Assembly: GCA_005879505.1 (NCBI GenBank)
Contig: VBKQ01000449.1
Span: 1-5,310, forward strand
Reading direction: 5' to 3'
DNA: 5,310 bases
Origin: Deltaproteobacteria bacterium
Lineage (GTDB): Bacteria > Myxococcota > Myxococcia > Myxococcales > 40CM-4-68-19
The notes under the pieces were generated by a model. That model did not search any database. It was not told the origin of the DNA and worked only from the letters and a program-made list of their open reading frames with translations. This document shows positions 1 to 5,310 of this stretch, piece after piece (position 1 is the first letter of the stretch; every line of letters begins with the position of its first letter). Both the position numbers and the translations under genes were made by a program.

Positions 1-554
1 GCGGTCTTCGGGACACCGTACGTGGCCGCGCTGAAGATCCGCTGCGGAGTCAGCGGTCCTGTTTCCGACTGGAAGTCCGGGGGCCGGGTCTCGAGCCCGA
101 GCGCGACGTTCGGGTGTCCATCGGCCCCGTGGCAGGCGGCGCACGACTGGGCGTAGACCTGTTTGCCCCGCCGCACGTCGGGCGCCCGCTGCGGCAACAG
201 GACCACGTTGAACCGCTGCACGATCTCGTCGCGCACTGCTTGCGCGCTCTGCGCCACTTCCGCCGGCGGCGCACGTTCCGCCACCCTCTGCCGGAGGGCG
301 TCGAGCCGCTTCGCCAGGTCCTCGCCGCTGCCGTTCACGTCTGCGCGAAGCTCGCGCGCAGCGTCTTCGACGAAACCGATCTGTTCCGCGTGTTCGGCCT
401 GCGAAAGGACTTCCCCGTGCTCGCCCACGGCCCGCGCGTAGTCACCACCGACATAGTCGAGCAGCGCGACCACCCGGCGCAGCAGTTGCGTGTCGCCAGG
501 CTGCGCGCCGACCGCGGCCGCGGCGAGAGTGAGACTGAGAATCATTCTCAACAT
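1..554 (-). CDS. FTR1-family iron permease with fused cytochrome c domain (N-terminal part; 3' end off window)
   Basis: Reading the minus strand from ATG at 554-552 gives 184 codons with no stop, plus two bases (GC, so the next residue is Ala). Residues 1-17 (MLRMILSLTLAAAAVGA, then QPG) look like a Sec signal peptide. Residues about 22-115 form a helical periplasmic segment with the LLDYVGGDYARAV...EHAEQIGF pattern that I know from cytochrome-fused FTR1 proteins. A class I cytochrome c domain follows, with CAACH at residues 138-142 for covalent haem. The text ends at YGVPKTA, where such domains usually continue to the axial Met; that residue and the FTR1 membrane helices would lie outside the window. 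By family knowledge FTR1 imports iron after Fe(II) oxidation, and the haem domain presumably handles the electron. An in-frame TAG at 563-561 excludes an earlier start; ATG at 545 is the other option. No Shine-Dalgarno is visible. The gene is divergent from the VIT gene. A cytochrome c of another fusion type is the main alternative. Confidence 0.85.
   Translation of the reverse strand, partial: MLRMILSLTLAAAAVGAQPGDTQLLRRVVALLDYVGGDYARAVGEHGEVLSQAEHAEQIGFVEDAARELRADVNGSGEDLAKRLDALRQRVAERAPPAEVAQSAQAVRDEIVQRFNVVLLPQRAPDVRRGKQVYAQSCAACHGADGHPNVALGLETRPPDFQSETGPLTPQRIFSAATYGVPKT
536..550. promoter_or_regulatory. Predicted Fur box (7-1-7 palindrome)
   Basis: TGAGAATCATTCTCA is a perfect inverted repeat of two 7-base arms around C543. 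Against the classical 7-1-7 Fur consensus TGATAATnATTATCA it matches 12 of 14 defined positions, and the two differences are symmetrical (G and C in place of T and A). This AT-rich site stands out in a GC-rich window. It covers codons 2-6 of the permease gene and sits about +7 to +21 from the predicted permease start of transcription, where a bound repressor would block initiation. It is also 77 bases before the VIT ATG. Binding by Fur, rather than another Fur-family regulator such as Mur or Zur, is inference. Confidence 0.75.
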
Positions 555-562
555 CTGCCGCT

Positions 563-591
563 AGGATACTGGGCGAGCATCCAGTTGTCAC
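563..591 (-). promoter_or_regulatory. Predicted sigma-70 promoter of the FTR1-type gene
   Basis: On the minus strand GTGACA (591-586, 5 of 6 to TTGACA) is separated by exactly 17 bases from TATCCT (568-563, 4 of 6 to TATAAT). Transcription would start near 556, two bases before the ATG at 554, giving a near-leaderless mRNA. This fits the absence of a Shine-Dalgarno sequence. The downstream Fur-like palindrome lies inside the expected RNA polymerase footprint. No comparable plus-strand promoter for the VIT gene is visible: TTGTCA at 585-590 resembles a -35 box but has no convincing -10 partner. Confidence 0.5.
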
Positions 592-627
592 TCCCCTCGA
601 ACCGTGGCAAGTCGTCGCGCTGCGCAC

Positions 628-1362
628 ATGAGGCTGCCCAAGCACTTCATCCGTACACGCGAGGACGGCGCCACCCACACCGAGGCGGCGCACATCCCAG
701 GCGGACGCTCGCTGCGCGATCTGGTGTTCGGCGCGAACGACGGGATGGTGGCCGCGTTCGCGGTGGTCTCCGGCGTCCACGGCGCCGCGTTCTCCACCCG
801 CATCGTCCTCCTCGCCGGCCTGGCGGAGCTGATCGGAGGCACCATCGCCATGGGCCTGGGTGCGTTTCTCGCGGTGAAGAGCGAGCAGGAGTTCATCCTC
901 AGCGAGCGGGAACGGGAAGAGCGCGAGGTTCGCGAGTTCCCCGACGAGGAACGCAAAGAGGTCCGCACCATCTTCGCCCGCAAGGGGTTCCGCGGGCAGG
1001 CCCTCGATCAGATGGTGCAGCACGTCACCGCGGACCCGGTGTTCTGGGTGGACACCATGATGACCGAGGAGCTCGGTCTGAGCGCCGCGCCGACCGGTGC
1101 GCCGCTCCGCTCCGGGCTGGTAGTCGCGACCGCCTATGCGCTGGGAGCGGCGTTCCCGGTCATTCCCTACGCTCTTCCCCTCGCGGTGCCCACCGCGTTC
1201 GCCGTCTCCGTCGGCTGCACGCTCGCGGCGCTGTTCGCGGCCGGCGCGGCGAAGACGCGGATGACGGGCCGCTCCTGGCTCCGCAGCGGCCTGGAGACGG
1301 TGCTGGTGGGAGCCATCGCCGCGGCGGCCACCTTCTTCGCGGGAAGGCTGATCGCGGGATGA
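628..1362 (+). CDS. VIT1/CCC1-family Fe(II)/Mn(II) transporter
   Basis: This 244-residue membrane protein has the VIT order: two N-terminal helices (about 32-53 and 59-82), a Glu-rich cytoplasmic helical domain (86-151), then three helices (about 162-184, 186-207 and 221-242). The family signatures NDGMV, GLAELIGG, AMGLG and MMTEELGL are present. Using the plant EgVIT1 numbering as I recall it (D43, E72, M80 in the pore; E102, E105, E113, E116, M149, M150, E153 in the cytoplasmic site), a constant shift of five gives D38, E67, M75, E97, E100, E108, E111, M144, M145 and E148, all present here. By family knowledge it moves divalent iron or manganese out of the cytoplasm, probably by proton exchange. 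It lacks the N-terminal ferritin-like domain of MbfA-type exporters. The start is uncertain: GTG at 604 is in frame and adds eight residues. I prefer ATG because it leaves a longer divergent promoter region; neither start has a Shine-Dalgarno sequence. The stop overlaps the next ATG. Confidence 0.92.
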   Translation: MRLPKHFIRTREDGATHTEAAHIPGGRSLRDLVFGANDGMVAAFAVVSGVHGAAFSTRIVLLAGLAELIGGTIAMGLGAFLAVKSEQEFILSEREREEREVREFPDEERKEVRTIFARKGFRGQALDQMVQHVTADPVFWVDTMMTEELGLSAAPTGAPLRSGLVVATAYALGAAFPVIPYALPLAVPTAFAVSVGCTLAALFAAGAAKTRMTGRSWLRSGLETVLVGAIAAAATFFAGRLIAG

Positions 1363-2390
1363 GCACGGAGGAGGAAACCCTCGCCCGCACCCTGCTCGGC
1401 GCGTTCCGCCCGGAGTTCGCCGAGCGGGAGGCGACGTCCATCCATGTTGCCGGTCTCATCCTGGACGCCGTCTCCGCCGCGCTGCCGCTCACGCGCCACG
1501 AGCCCGCCGACGCCGCTCTCGCCGAGCTGGAGCTCCTGGCGCAGGACAGCGACGTCTACGCCTGGGACGGCGCGCCGGGCTGGGACGTGGTCCTCGCCCG
1601 CGGGCTCGCCCCGCATCCGCCGCTCCCACCGGGCCCGCCGGTGCTGGATGGCATCGGCGCGCGCGGGGACCGAACGCAGCAGCGAGGCGAGCTGAAGCGG
1701 CGGGCGCATGCGGAGGCGGAGCGGCTCGTCGCCTTGGGCCGGCAGTCGGCGCAAGCCGCGAGCGCGGGGGCGCTGGTCGCGGCCCACGCCTCCCTCCTGC
1801 GCCTGGTGGGGCTCTCCTCCGCCGCTCCGCTCCTGCTCCTCCCTGAGGATCCGGCTGCAGGCGCCCCGCCGGTCCCCCGCACCGCGGAACTGCTCCGCGA
1901 GATGGACGCGCGCGGCGAGGCGTTTTCCATCGCGCACGAGGAATGGCTCGCGCGCCTGCTAGCGCAAAATCCGGCCGCGGCGGCGGAGCCCGCCTTCCGC
2001 ACCTTCTACGCGGGCCTCTCGCAAGCACTGCGCGTCGTTCCCGCGCTCCGCCGGTTCCGCGACGAGGCCGCTGACGGAAGCCTCGCGCAGGACGCCGAGG
2101 CGCTGCTCGGTGCCGTCGGAACCTGGCAACCGGTGCGCTGGGCATCGCTCCGCCGCGGTGTGCCCTCCGGGTGGATCGAGGAGCTTTGTCCCGACGCGCC
2201 TGCCGCCGAGCCTGCATTGCGCCGGCTCTCTCGCGAGTGCGCGCTGGCGCTCGACGCGTTCTCGAGGCTGTGGTTTGCCACCTTCGTCTCGCTCACCGGT
2301 TTTTCCGCGCTGGCGGCGGTCCTGACCGCCCGCTGCGCGGGGATCGTCGCCCTCTGGGAGGAGCTGGGCGGTGGCGCAGCGTCGCGCTGA
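1359..2390 (+). CDS. Hypothetical protein, Ala/Leu/Arg-rich, translationally coupled to the VIT gene
   Basis: I do not recognise this 343-residue protein. Its ATG shares an ATGA with the VIT stop (4-bp overlap), which suggests translational coupling and supports this start. The sequence is mostly helix-forming and rich in Ala, Leu, Arg and Glu. It has a proline-rich stretch around residues 84-93 (APHPPLPPGPP), a hydrophobic patch near 142-163 ending in LLLLPEDP, and a hydrophobic C-terminal stretch at about 304-333 (LWFATFVSLTGF...) that could be a membrane anchor or a buried helix. There is no N-terminal signal peptide, so it is probably cytoplasmic or bound to the membrane by its C-terminus. 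No metal-binding motif or catalytic signature stands out. Its place directly after the iron/manganese transporter suggests an accessory role, but this is only contextual. The same frame is also open far upstream, which is a high-GC artefact and not a longer protein. Confidence 0.8.
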   Translation: MSTEEETLARTLLGAFRPEFAEREATSIHVAGLILDAVSAALPLTRHEPADAALAELELLAQDSDVYAWDGAPGWDVVLARGLAPHPPLPPGPPVLDGIGARGDRTQQRGELKRRAHAEAERLVALGRQSAQAASAGALVAAHASLLRLVGLSSAAPLLLLPEDPAAGAPPVPRTAELLREMDARGEAFSIAHEEWLARLLAQNPAAAAEPAFRTFYAGLSQALRVVPALRRFRDEAADGSLAQDAEALLGAVGTWQPVRWASLRRGVPSGWIEELCPDAPAAEPALRRLSRECALALDAFSRLWFATFVSLTGFSALAAVLTARCAGIVALWEELGGGAASR

Positions 2391-2410
2391 CCGTTACGAT
2401 TTCCCGCCGC

Positions 2411-2420
2411 AGGAGGAGGA
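2411..2420 (+). promoter_or_regulatory. Strong ribosome binding site before the Bax inhibitor-1-like gene
   Basis: AGGAGGAGGA lies 6 bases before the ATG at 2427 and contains a full AGGAGG. It is the only strong Shine-Dalgarno sequence among the gene starts in this window, and it fixes the start of the downstream gene. The 36-base gap after the hypothetical gene (2391-2426) contains little else. Confidence 0.8.
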
Positions 2421-2426
2421 CCCGAA

Positions 2427-3131
2427 ATGGACGGTTGGACTTCCGCAGCACCCATCGGCCGGAGCCGCACCGCGGAGTTCATGGCCTCGGTCTACCGCTG
2501 GATGGCGTTCGGTCTGGCCCTGACTGGAATCGTCGCCTGGGCGGTCACCAGCTCCCCAAGCCTGCTCAGTGTGTTCTACCAGATGGACGAGGCCGGAAAC
2601 CTGCATTCCGCGCCGGCGATGTGGGTCGCGCTGATCGCCTGGTTCCTGCTCGGCGTCGCGTTCAACCCGATCGCGCAGCGCGCGGCCATTGGCGCAGCCG
2701 TCGGCATGTTCCTGACCTTCTGCGCGCTCTCGGGTGTGGTCTTCTCCAGCATCGTCTTCCAGTACACCCAAGCGTCGATCTTCACGACGCTGTTTGTCAC
2801 GGGCGGAGCCTTCTTCGCTCTCTCGGTGTACGGCACCGTCACCAAGCGCAGCCTCGATGCCTGGCGCAGCTTCCTCTTCATGGGGCTGATCGGGATCGTC
2901 CTCGCCGGAATCGTGAACATCTTCGTGCGGAGCAGCGGCCTGGAGTTCGTCCTCTCTTGCGCCGGGGTGCTGGTCTTCGCCGGTCTGACGGCATACGACA
3001 CGCAGAAGTTGCGGCAGCTGGGCGAGACGGGTGAGGAGCGACACGCGCTGATCGGCGCGCTCGTGCTGTATCTCGACTTCGTGAACCTGTTCCTCTTCCT
3101 GCTCAGGTTCATGGGCCGCCGCCGTGACTGA
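2427..3131 (+). CDS. Bax inhibitor-1 (BI-1)/YccA-family membrane protein
   Basis: This is a 234-residue polytopic inner-membrane protein of about seven helices, typical in length for bacterial BI-1 proteins. The clearest signatures are at the C-terminus: AYDTQKLR at residues 189-196 and LYLDFVNLFLFLLR at 214-227. The aspartates D191 and D217 correspond to the di-aspartyl pH-sensing pair described in Bacillus YetJ. Other helices run roughly over 25-41, 64-80, 86-111, 116-137, 148-167 and 172-190. The short charged N-terminus (GRSRTAEFMASVYRWM) is also family-like. By family knowledge these proteins act as pH-dependent calcium leak channels (YetJ) or interact with the FtsH protease (YccA); which applies here cannot be read from the sequence. 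The start is fixed by the AGGAGG sequence. The stop is overlapped by the start of the HAD phosphatase gene. Confidence 0.93.
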   Translation: MDGWTSAAPIGRSRTAEFMASVYRWMAFGLALTGIVAWAVTSSPSLLSVFYQMDEAGNLHSAPAMWVALIAWFLLGVAFNPIAQRAAIGAAVGMFLTFCALSGVVFSSIVFQYTQASIFTTLFVTGGAFFALSVYGTVTKRSLDAWRSFLFMGLIGIVLAGIVNIFVRSSGLEFVLSCAGVLVFAGLTAYDTQKLRQLGETGEERHALIGALVLYLDFVNLFLFLLRFMGRRRD

Positions 3132-3837
3132 GAGCGCCGAACGGCGCTTCGACCGGGGGGCCTTCTTCGACGTCGACGGCACGCTGGTCTCGACCAACGT
3201 GGTGGACGCGTACGCCTACTACGTGTTTCACCGGGGCACCATCTTCGGCACCGCGCAGCGCTTGATCCGCGGGCTGGCGATGGCGCCGATCTACGCGATC
3301 GCCGACCGGGTGAACCGCAAGGTCTTCAACGAGCTGTTCTACCGCGCCTACCGGGGACTGTCCGAGGACCGGCTGATCGAGCTGTCGCAGGATCTTTGCG
3401 ACAAGGTGCTCAAACCCGCCGTCTACCCGGGGGCGCTGGACATCATCGCCGAGTGCCGCAAGGCGGGATGCAAGATCGTCCTCTGCACCGGCGCCATCGA
3501 CATCACCATGCGGCCGCTCGTCGACTACCTCGGCGCGGACGATCTGATCGCGAACTCGCTCCAATTCGTGGAGGGATTCGCCACCGGCAAGGTGATCCCG
3601 CCCATCGTAGAAGGGGCCAACAAGGCAAATCGCGTCCGCGAGTACTGCGTGCGTCATGGCTTGCGGCTCGATCTCTCGCACGCCTACAGCGACTCCCTCT
3701 CCGACTACCCCATGCTGACCGTCGTGGGCCGACCTACCGTGGTGAACCCCGATCGCAGGCTGCGCTCGCATGCCCGCGCGTACGAATGGCCCATTCTCGA
3801 TCTCACATTGACCGGCCGTAGACACTTGCCGCGGTAA
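3124..3837 (+). CDS. HAD-superfamily subfamily IB phosphatase (SerB-like)
   Basis: This 237-residue cytoplasmic hydrolase has all four HAD motifs: I, FFDVDGTL with nucleophile D16 and acid D18; II, LCTGA with T122; III, K167 in GANKANRV; IV, YSDSLSDYPML with the Mg(II) ligands D190 and D194. A helical C1-type cap (about residues 25-95) lies between motifs I and II, as in the phosphoserine phosphatase-like IB group. It should therefore dephosphorylate a small molecule by way of an aspartyl-phosphate. The substrate is not determinable here; phosphoserine, lysophospholipid or phosphatidylglycerol phosphate are family possibilities. The GTG start at 3124 overlaps the BI-1 stop by 8 bases and has no Shine-Dalgarno, so translation probably depends on coupling. 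The C-terminus (TGRRHLPR) is basic and ends at TAA 3835-3837. Confidence 0.92.
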   Translation: MTESAERRFDRGAFFDVDGTLVSTNVVDAYAYYVFHRGTIFGTAQRLIRGLAMAPIYAIADRVNRKVFNELFYRAYRGLSEDRLIELSQDLCDKVLKPAVYPGALDIIAECRKAGCKIVLCTGAIDITMRPLVDYLGADDLIANSLQFVEGFATGKVIPPIVEGANKANRVREYCVRHGLRLDLSHAYSDSLSDYPMLTVVGRPTVVNPDRRLRSHARAYEWPILDLTLTGRRHLPR

Positions 3838-3842
3838 CGTTT

Positions 3843-3866
3843 CGCGTCTGACCGGACGGAGACGCG
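3843..3866. terminator. Possible stem-loop terminator after the HAD gene
   Basis: CGCGTCT (3843-3849) and AGACGCG (3860-3866) are perfect inverted arms around a 10-base loop, beginning six bases after the HAD stop codon. There is no T-run on either strand, so it is not a canonical intrinsic terminator. It could be a weak terminator, an mRNA-stabilising hairpin, or chance. The rest of the 83-base gap shows no promoter that I would defend. Confidence 0.3.
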
Positions 3867-3920
3867 CGACCTCTACGTTCGGCCCTTGCTCCTGCTCGCC
3901 CCGTTGCCCAGCTTGCGGGC

Positions 3921-5310
3921 ATGCGCTGCCGGGGAATGTGGATCGGGGTGTTGTTGTCGTTTGCCTGTCAACAGTCGGGCTTGGTGTCCGTCGGCGACGT
4001 CCACAAGGACGGGGGTACCGGCAACGGCAACGGAGGACACCCGCGTCAGTGGCCTCCAGATCGCCCCGGCTACGTGAACCCGGTTCCAGCGGAGAACCAG
4101 CTGTCCGGGGATCCTTCCTGGAGCCGCGGATTCAACCGCTCGAACCGCGGGCAGATCGACGCCTATGCCGACCGCGTGAGCGCCAGCGCGGGCGATACGG
4201 TCCAGCTCATGGTGCGATCGGACCGCATCGGCGCGAGCGCGAGCTGGGCTTTGTTCCGGCTGGGTTGGTACGGCGGAGCGGGTGCTCGGCGAATCCTCGG
4301 CTCGACGCAGCCGTTGTCCCTCGGGAACCAACCGGCGTGCCCGCCCGACCCCGCAACCGGGCTGGTCCGCTGTTCCTGGACGCCGACGTTCACAGTGAGC
4401 GTGCCGCCGGACGCCGTCAGCGGGCTGTACGTCGTCCGAATCGTCCGCGATGACGCGTTCGGGGCACTGATTCCTCTGGTGGTGAAGGACGAGCGGCCCG
4501 CAGATCTCCTGATGGAGTCCGCGGTTCTCACCGCGCAGGCGTACAACAACTGGGGCGGCACCGGCCTGTACGATCCGCCAGGTGCATTCGCGGTCCAGGT
4601 TAGCTTCGACCGGCCGTACGCGAGCGACACCGGCAGCGGGCAGATGCTGCGGTACGAGGCGCTGATGGCGCGCTTTCTCGAGCGATACGGCTACGACGTC
4701 ACGTACACCACCAACCTCGACGTCGCCCGCGAGGGTGCCTCGACGCTGTTGCGCCGCGGCGCCTTCCTGTCCATCGGCCACGACGAGTACTGGGCGGGAG
4801 AGCAGCGCGATGCGGTGGACGCGGCCCGCGACGCCGGGGAGCCGATCTTCTTCTTCGGCGCCAACGCCGCCTATTGGAAGGTCCGGCTCTCGAGCCCCGG
4901 CGTGGACGGAAACGCCCGGGTGGCCACCTGTTACAAGCGGCATCCAGAGAACGATCCTCTCGCCGCCACGGCCGATCGGACCGGGCGCTTTCGCGATCCA
5001 CCGATCAACCGGCCGGAAGAGCAGCTCGTCGGCACCATGTACGAGAGCTGGATGCTGTTCGGCCAATCGTGGGTGGTGCGCAACGACGCGCACCCCATCT
5101 ACGAAGGGACCGGGCTCACCACCGGCGACTCGATCCCGCAGCTCGTGGGGTACGAGTACGATCGGACGTTCGCGCGGGATACGCCTGGTGCCGTCGACGT
5201 CGTAGGCCGCTCGCCGCTGGTCGATGCAGAAGGCAAACCCGGGTTGTCGGAGGCGACGGTGTACACGGCCCCGAGCGGCGCGGTGGTCTTCGGCGCCGGC
5301 AGCATCTTCT
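3921..5310 (+). CDS. Exported N,N-dimethylformamidase large-subunit-like protein, putative lipoprotein (3' end off window)
   Basis: 463 codons are visible with no stop. Residues 1-16 (MRCRGMWIGVLLSFAC) read as a lipoprotein signal with C16 as the lipidated residue; SFAC is a loose lipobox, so plain Sec export is also possible. A Gly/Asn/Pro-rich linker (about 29-50) follows. An N-terminal beta domain includes IDAYADRVSASAGDTV and LGWYGGAGAR (GWYGG at 115-119), with C140 and C151 as a possible disulfide. The domain resembling the C-terminal part of the N,N-dimethylformamidase beta (large) subunit carries YNNWGG (208-213), FDRPY (229-233), GHDEYW (286-291) and GANAAYW (313-319). The true enzyme hydrolyses dimethylformamide with a Tyr/Tyr/Glu-bound iron; relatives like this are mostly uncharacterised and the substrate here is unknown. 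An in-frame TGA at 3849-3851 and no start codon between it and 3921 support this start. ATG 3936 is the only near alternative and would lose the basic n-region. No Shine-Dalgarno is seen. Confidence 0.85.
   Translation, partial: MRCRGMWIGVLLSFACQQSGLVSVGDVHKDGGTGNGNGGHPRQWPPDRPGYVNPVPAENQLSGDPSWSRGFNRSNRGQIDAYADRVSASAGDTVQLMVRSDRIGASASWALFRLGWYGGAGARRILGSTQPLSLGNQPACPPDPATGLVRCSWTPTFTVSVPPDAVSGLYVVRIVRDDAFGALIPLVVKDERPADLLMESAVLTAQAYNNWGGTGLYDPPGAFAVQVSFDRPYASDTGSGQMLRYEALMARFLERYGYDVTYTTNLDVAREGASTLLRRGAFLSIGHDEYWAGEQRDAVDAARDAGEPIFFFGANAAYWKVRLSSPGVDGNARVATCYKRHPENDPLAATADRTGRFRDPPINRPEEQLVGTMYESWMLFGQSWVVRNDAHPIYEGTGLTTGDSIPQLVGYEYDRTFARDTPGAVDVVGRSPLVDAEGKPGLSEATVYTAPSGAVVFGAGSIF

Noticed and set aside
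585..613. Plus-strand promoter for the VIT gene using TTGTCA at 585-590
   Set aside because: The -35-like hexamer is good, but at 16-18 bases spacing there is no -10 resembling TATAAT. The match partly reflects the overlapping minus-strand GTGACA.
442..1023. A 193-codon minus-strand frame spanning the FTR1/VIT intergenic region
   Set aside because: It would cross the promoter and operator and is antisense to VIT. The correct minus frame here is the one carrying the CAACH haem motif, which begins at 554.
114..2390. A single 758-codon open frame on the plus strand
   Set aside because: Its first part is antisense to the cytochrome/FTR1 gene and its middle is out of frame with the VIT gene. Only the part from 1359 behaves like a protein. 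High GC makes stops rare in shadow frames.
2171..3034. A 287-codon plus-strand frame across the gene 3/BI-1 junction
   Set aside because: It is Arg/Pro-rich, has no ribosome site, and is out of frame with both the hypothetical gene and the well-supported BI-1 gene.
3109..3825. A 238-codon minus-strand frame opposite the HAD gene
   Set aside because: The plus strand encodes all four HAD motifs in order. The minus frame is a His/Asp/Val-rich shadow typical of GC-rich antisense reading.
3873..5093. A 406-codon open frame on the minus strand
   Set aside because: It is fully antisense to the dimethylformamidase-like gene, whose plus-strand translation has clear family motifs and a signal peptide. 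The minus product shows none.

Overview
The window is GC-rich and gene-dense, with G or C at most third codon positions. There are several overlapping start/stop junctions and little intergenic space. The composition, the cytochrome-fused iron permease and the exported dimethylformamidase-like protein fit a high-GC Gram-negative bacterium. My guess is Myxococcota (Anaeromyxobacter-like), from general resemblance only. I see no tRNA, rRNA, insertion sequence, CRISPR array or phage gene.

Left part (1-1362): a divergent pair of iron genes. On the minus strand, running off the left edge, is the N-terminal half of an FTR1-type iron permease with a fused cytochrome c domain (CAACH haem motif). On the plus strand is a VIT1/CCC1-family Fe(II)/Mn(II) transporter that keeps every metal-ligand position I can recall from the plant VIT1 structure. 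Between them is a perfect 7-1-7 palindrome, TGAGAATCATTCTCA, at 536-550, which looks like a Fur box. It lies immediately downstream of a plausible sigma-70 promoter (GTGACA, 17-bp spacer, TATCCT) that would start the permease mRNA about two bases before its ATG. The simplest reading is Fur repression of an almost leaderless permease transcript. Whether the VIT gene shares this control is unclear, because I see no good plus-strand promoter.

Middle part (1359-3837): three genes follow the VIT gene closely on the same strand. They are an unrecognised 343-residue protein (4-bp ATGA overlap with VIT), a Bax inhibitor-1/YccA-type seven-helix membrane protein with a strong ribosome binding site, and a HAD-IB phosphatase whose GTG start overlaps the preceding stop by 8 bp. 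The spacing suggests one operon, or two tightly packed ones.

Right part (3838-5310): an 83-base gap holds a 7-bp stem-loop that could be a weak terminator. It is followed by the 5' part of a gene for an exported, probably lipid-anchored protein with the N,N-dimethylformamidase large-subunit-like domain. That gene runs off the right edge.

The most interesting structure is the Fur-box/promoter arrangement joining an iron importer and a putative iron exporter, with an uncharacterised gene coupled to the exporter.
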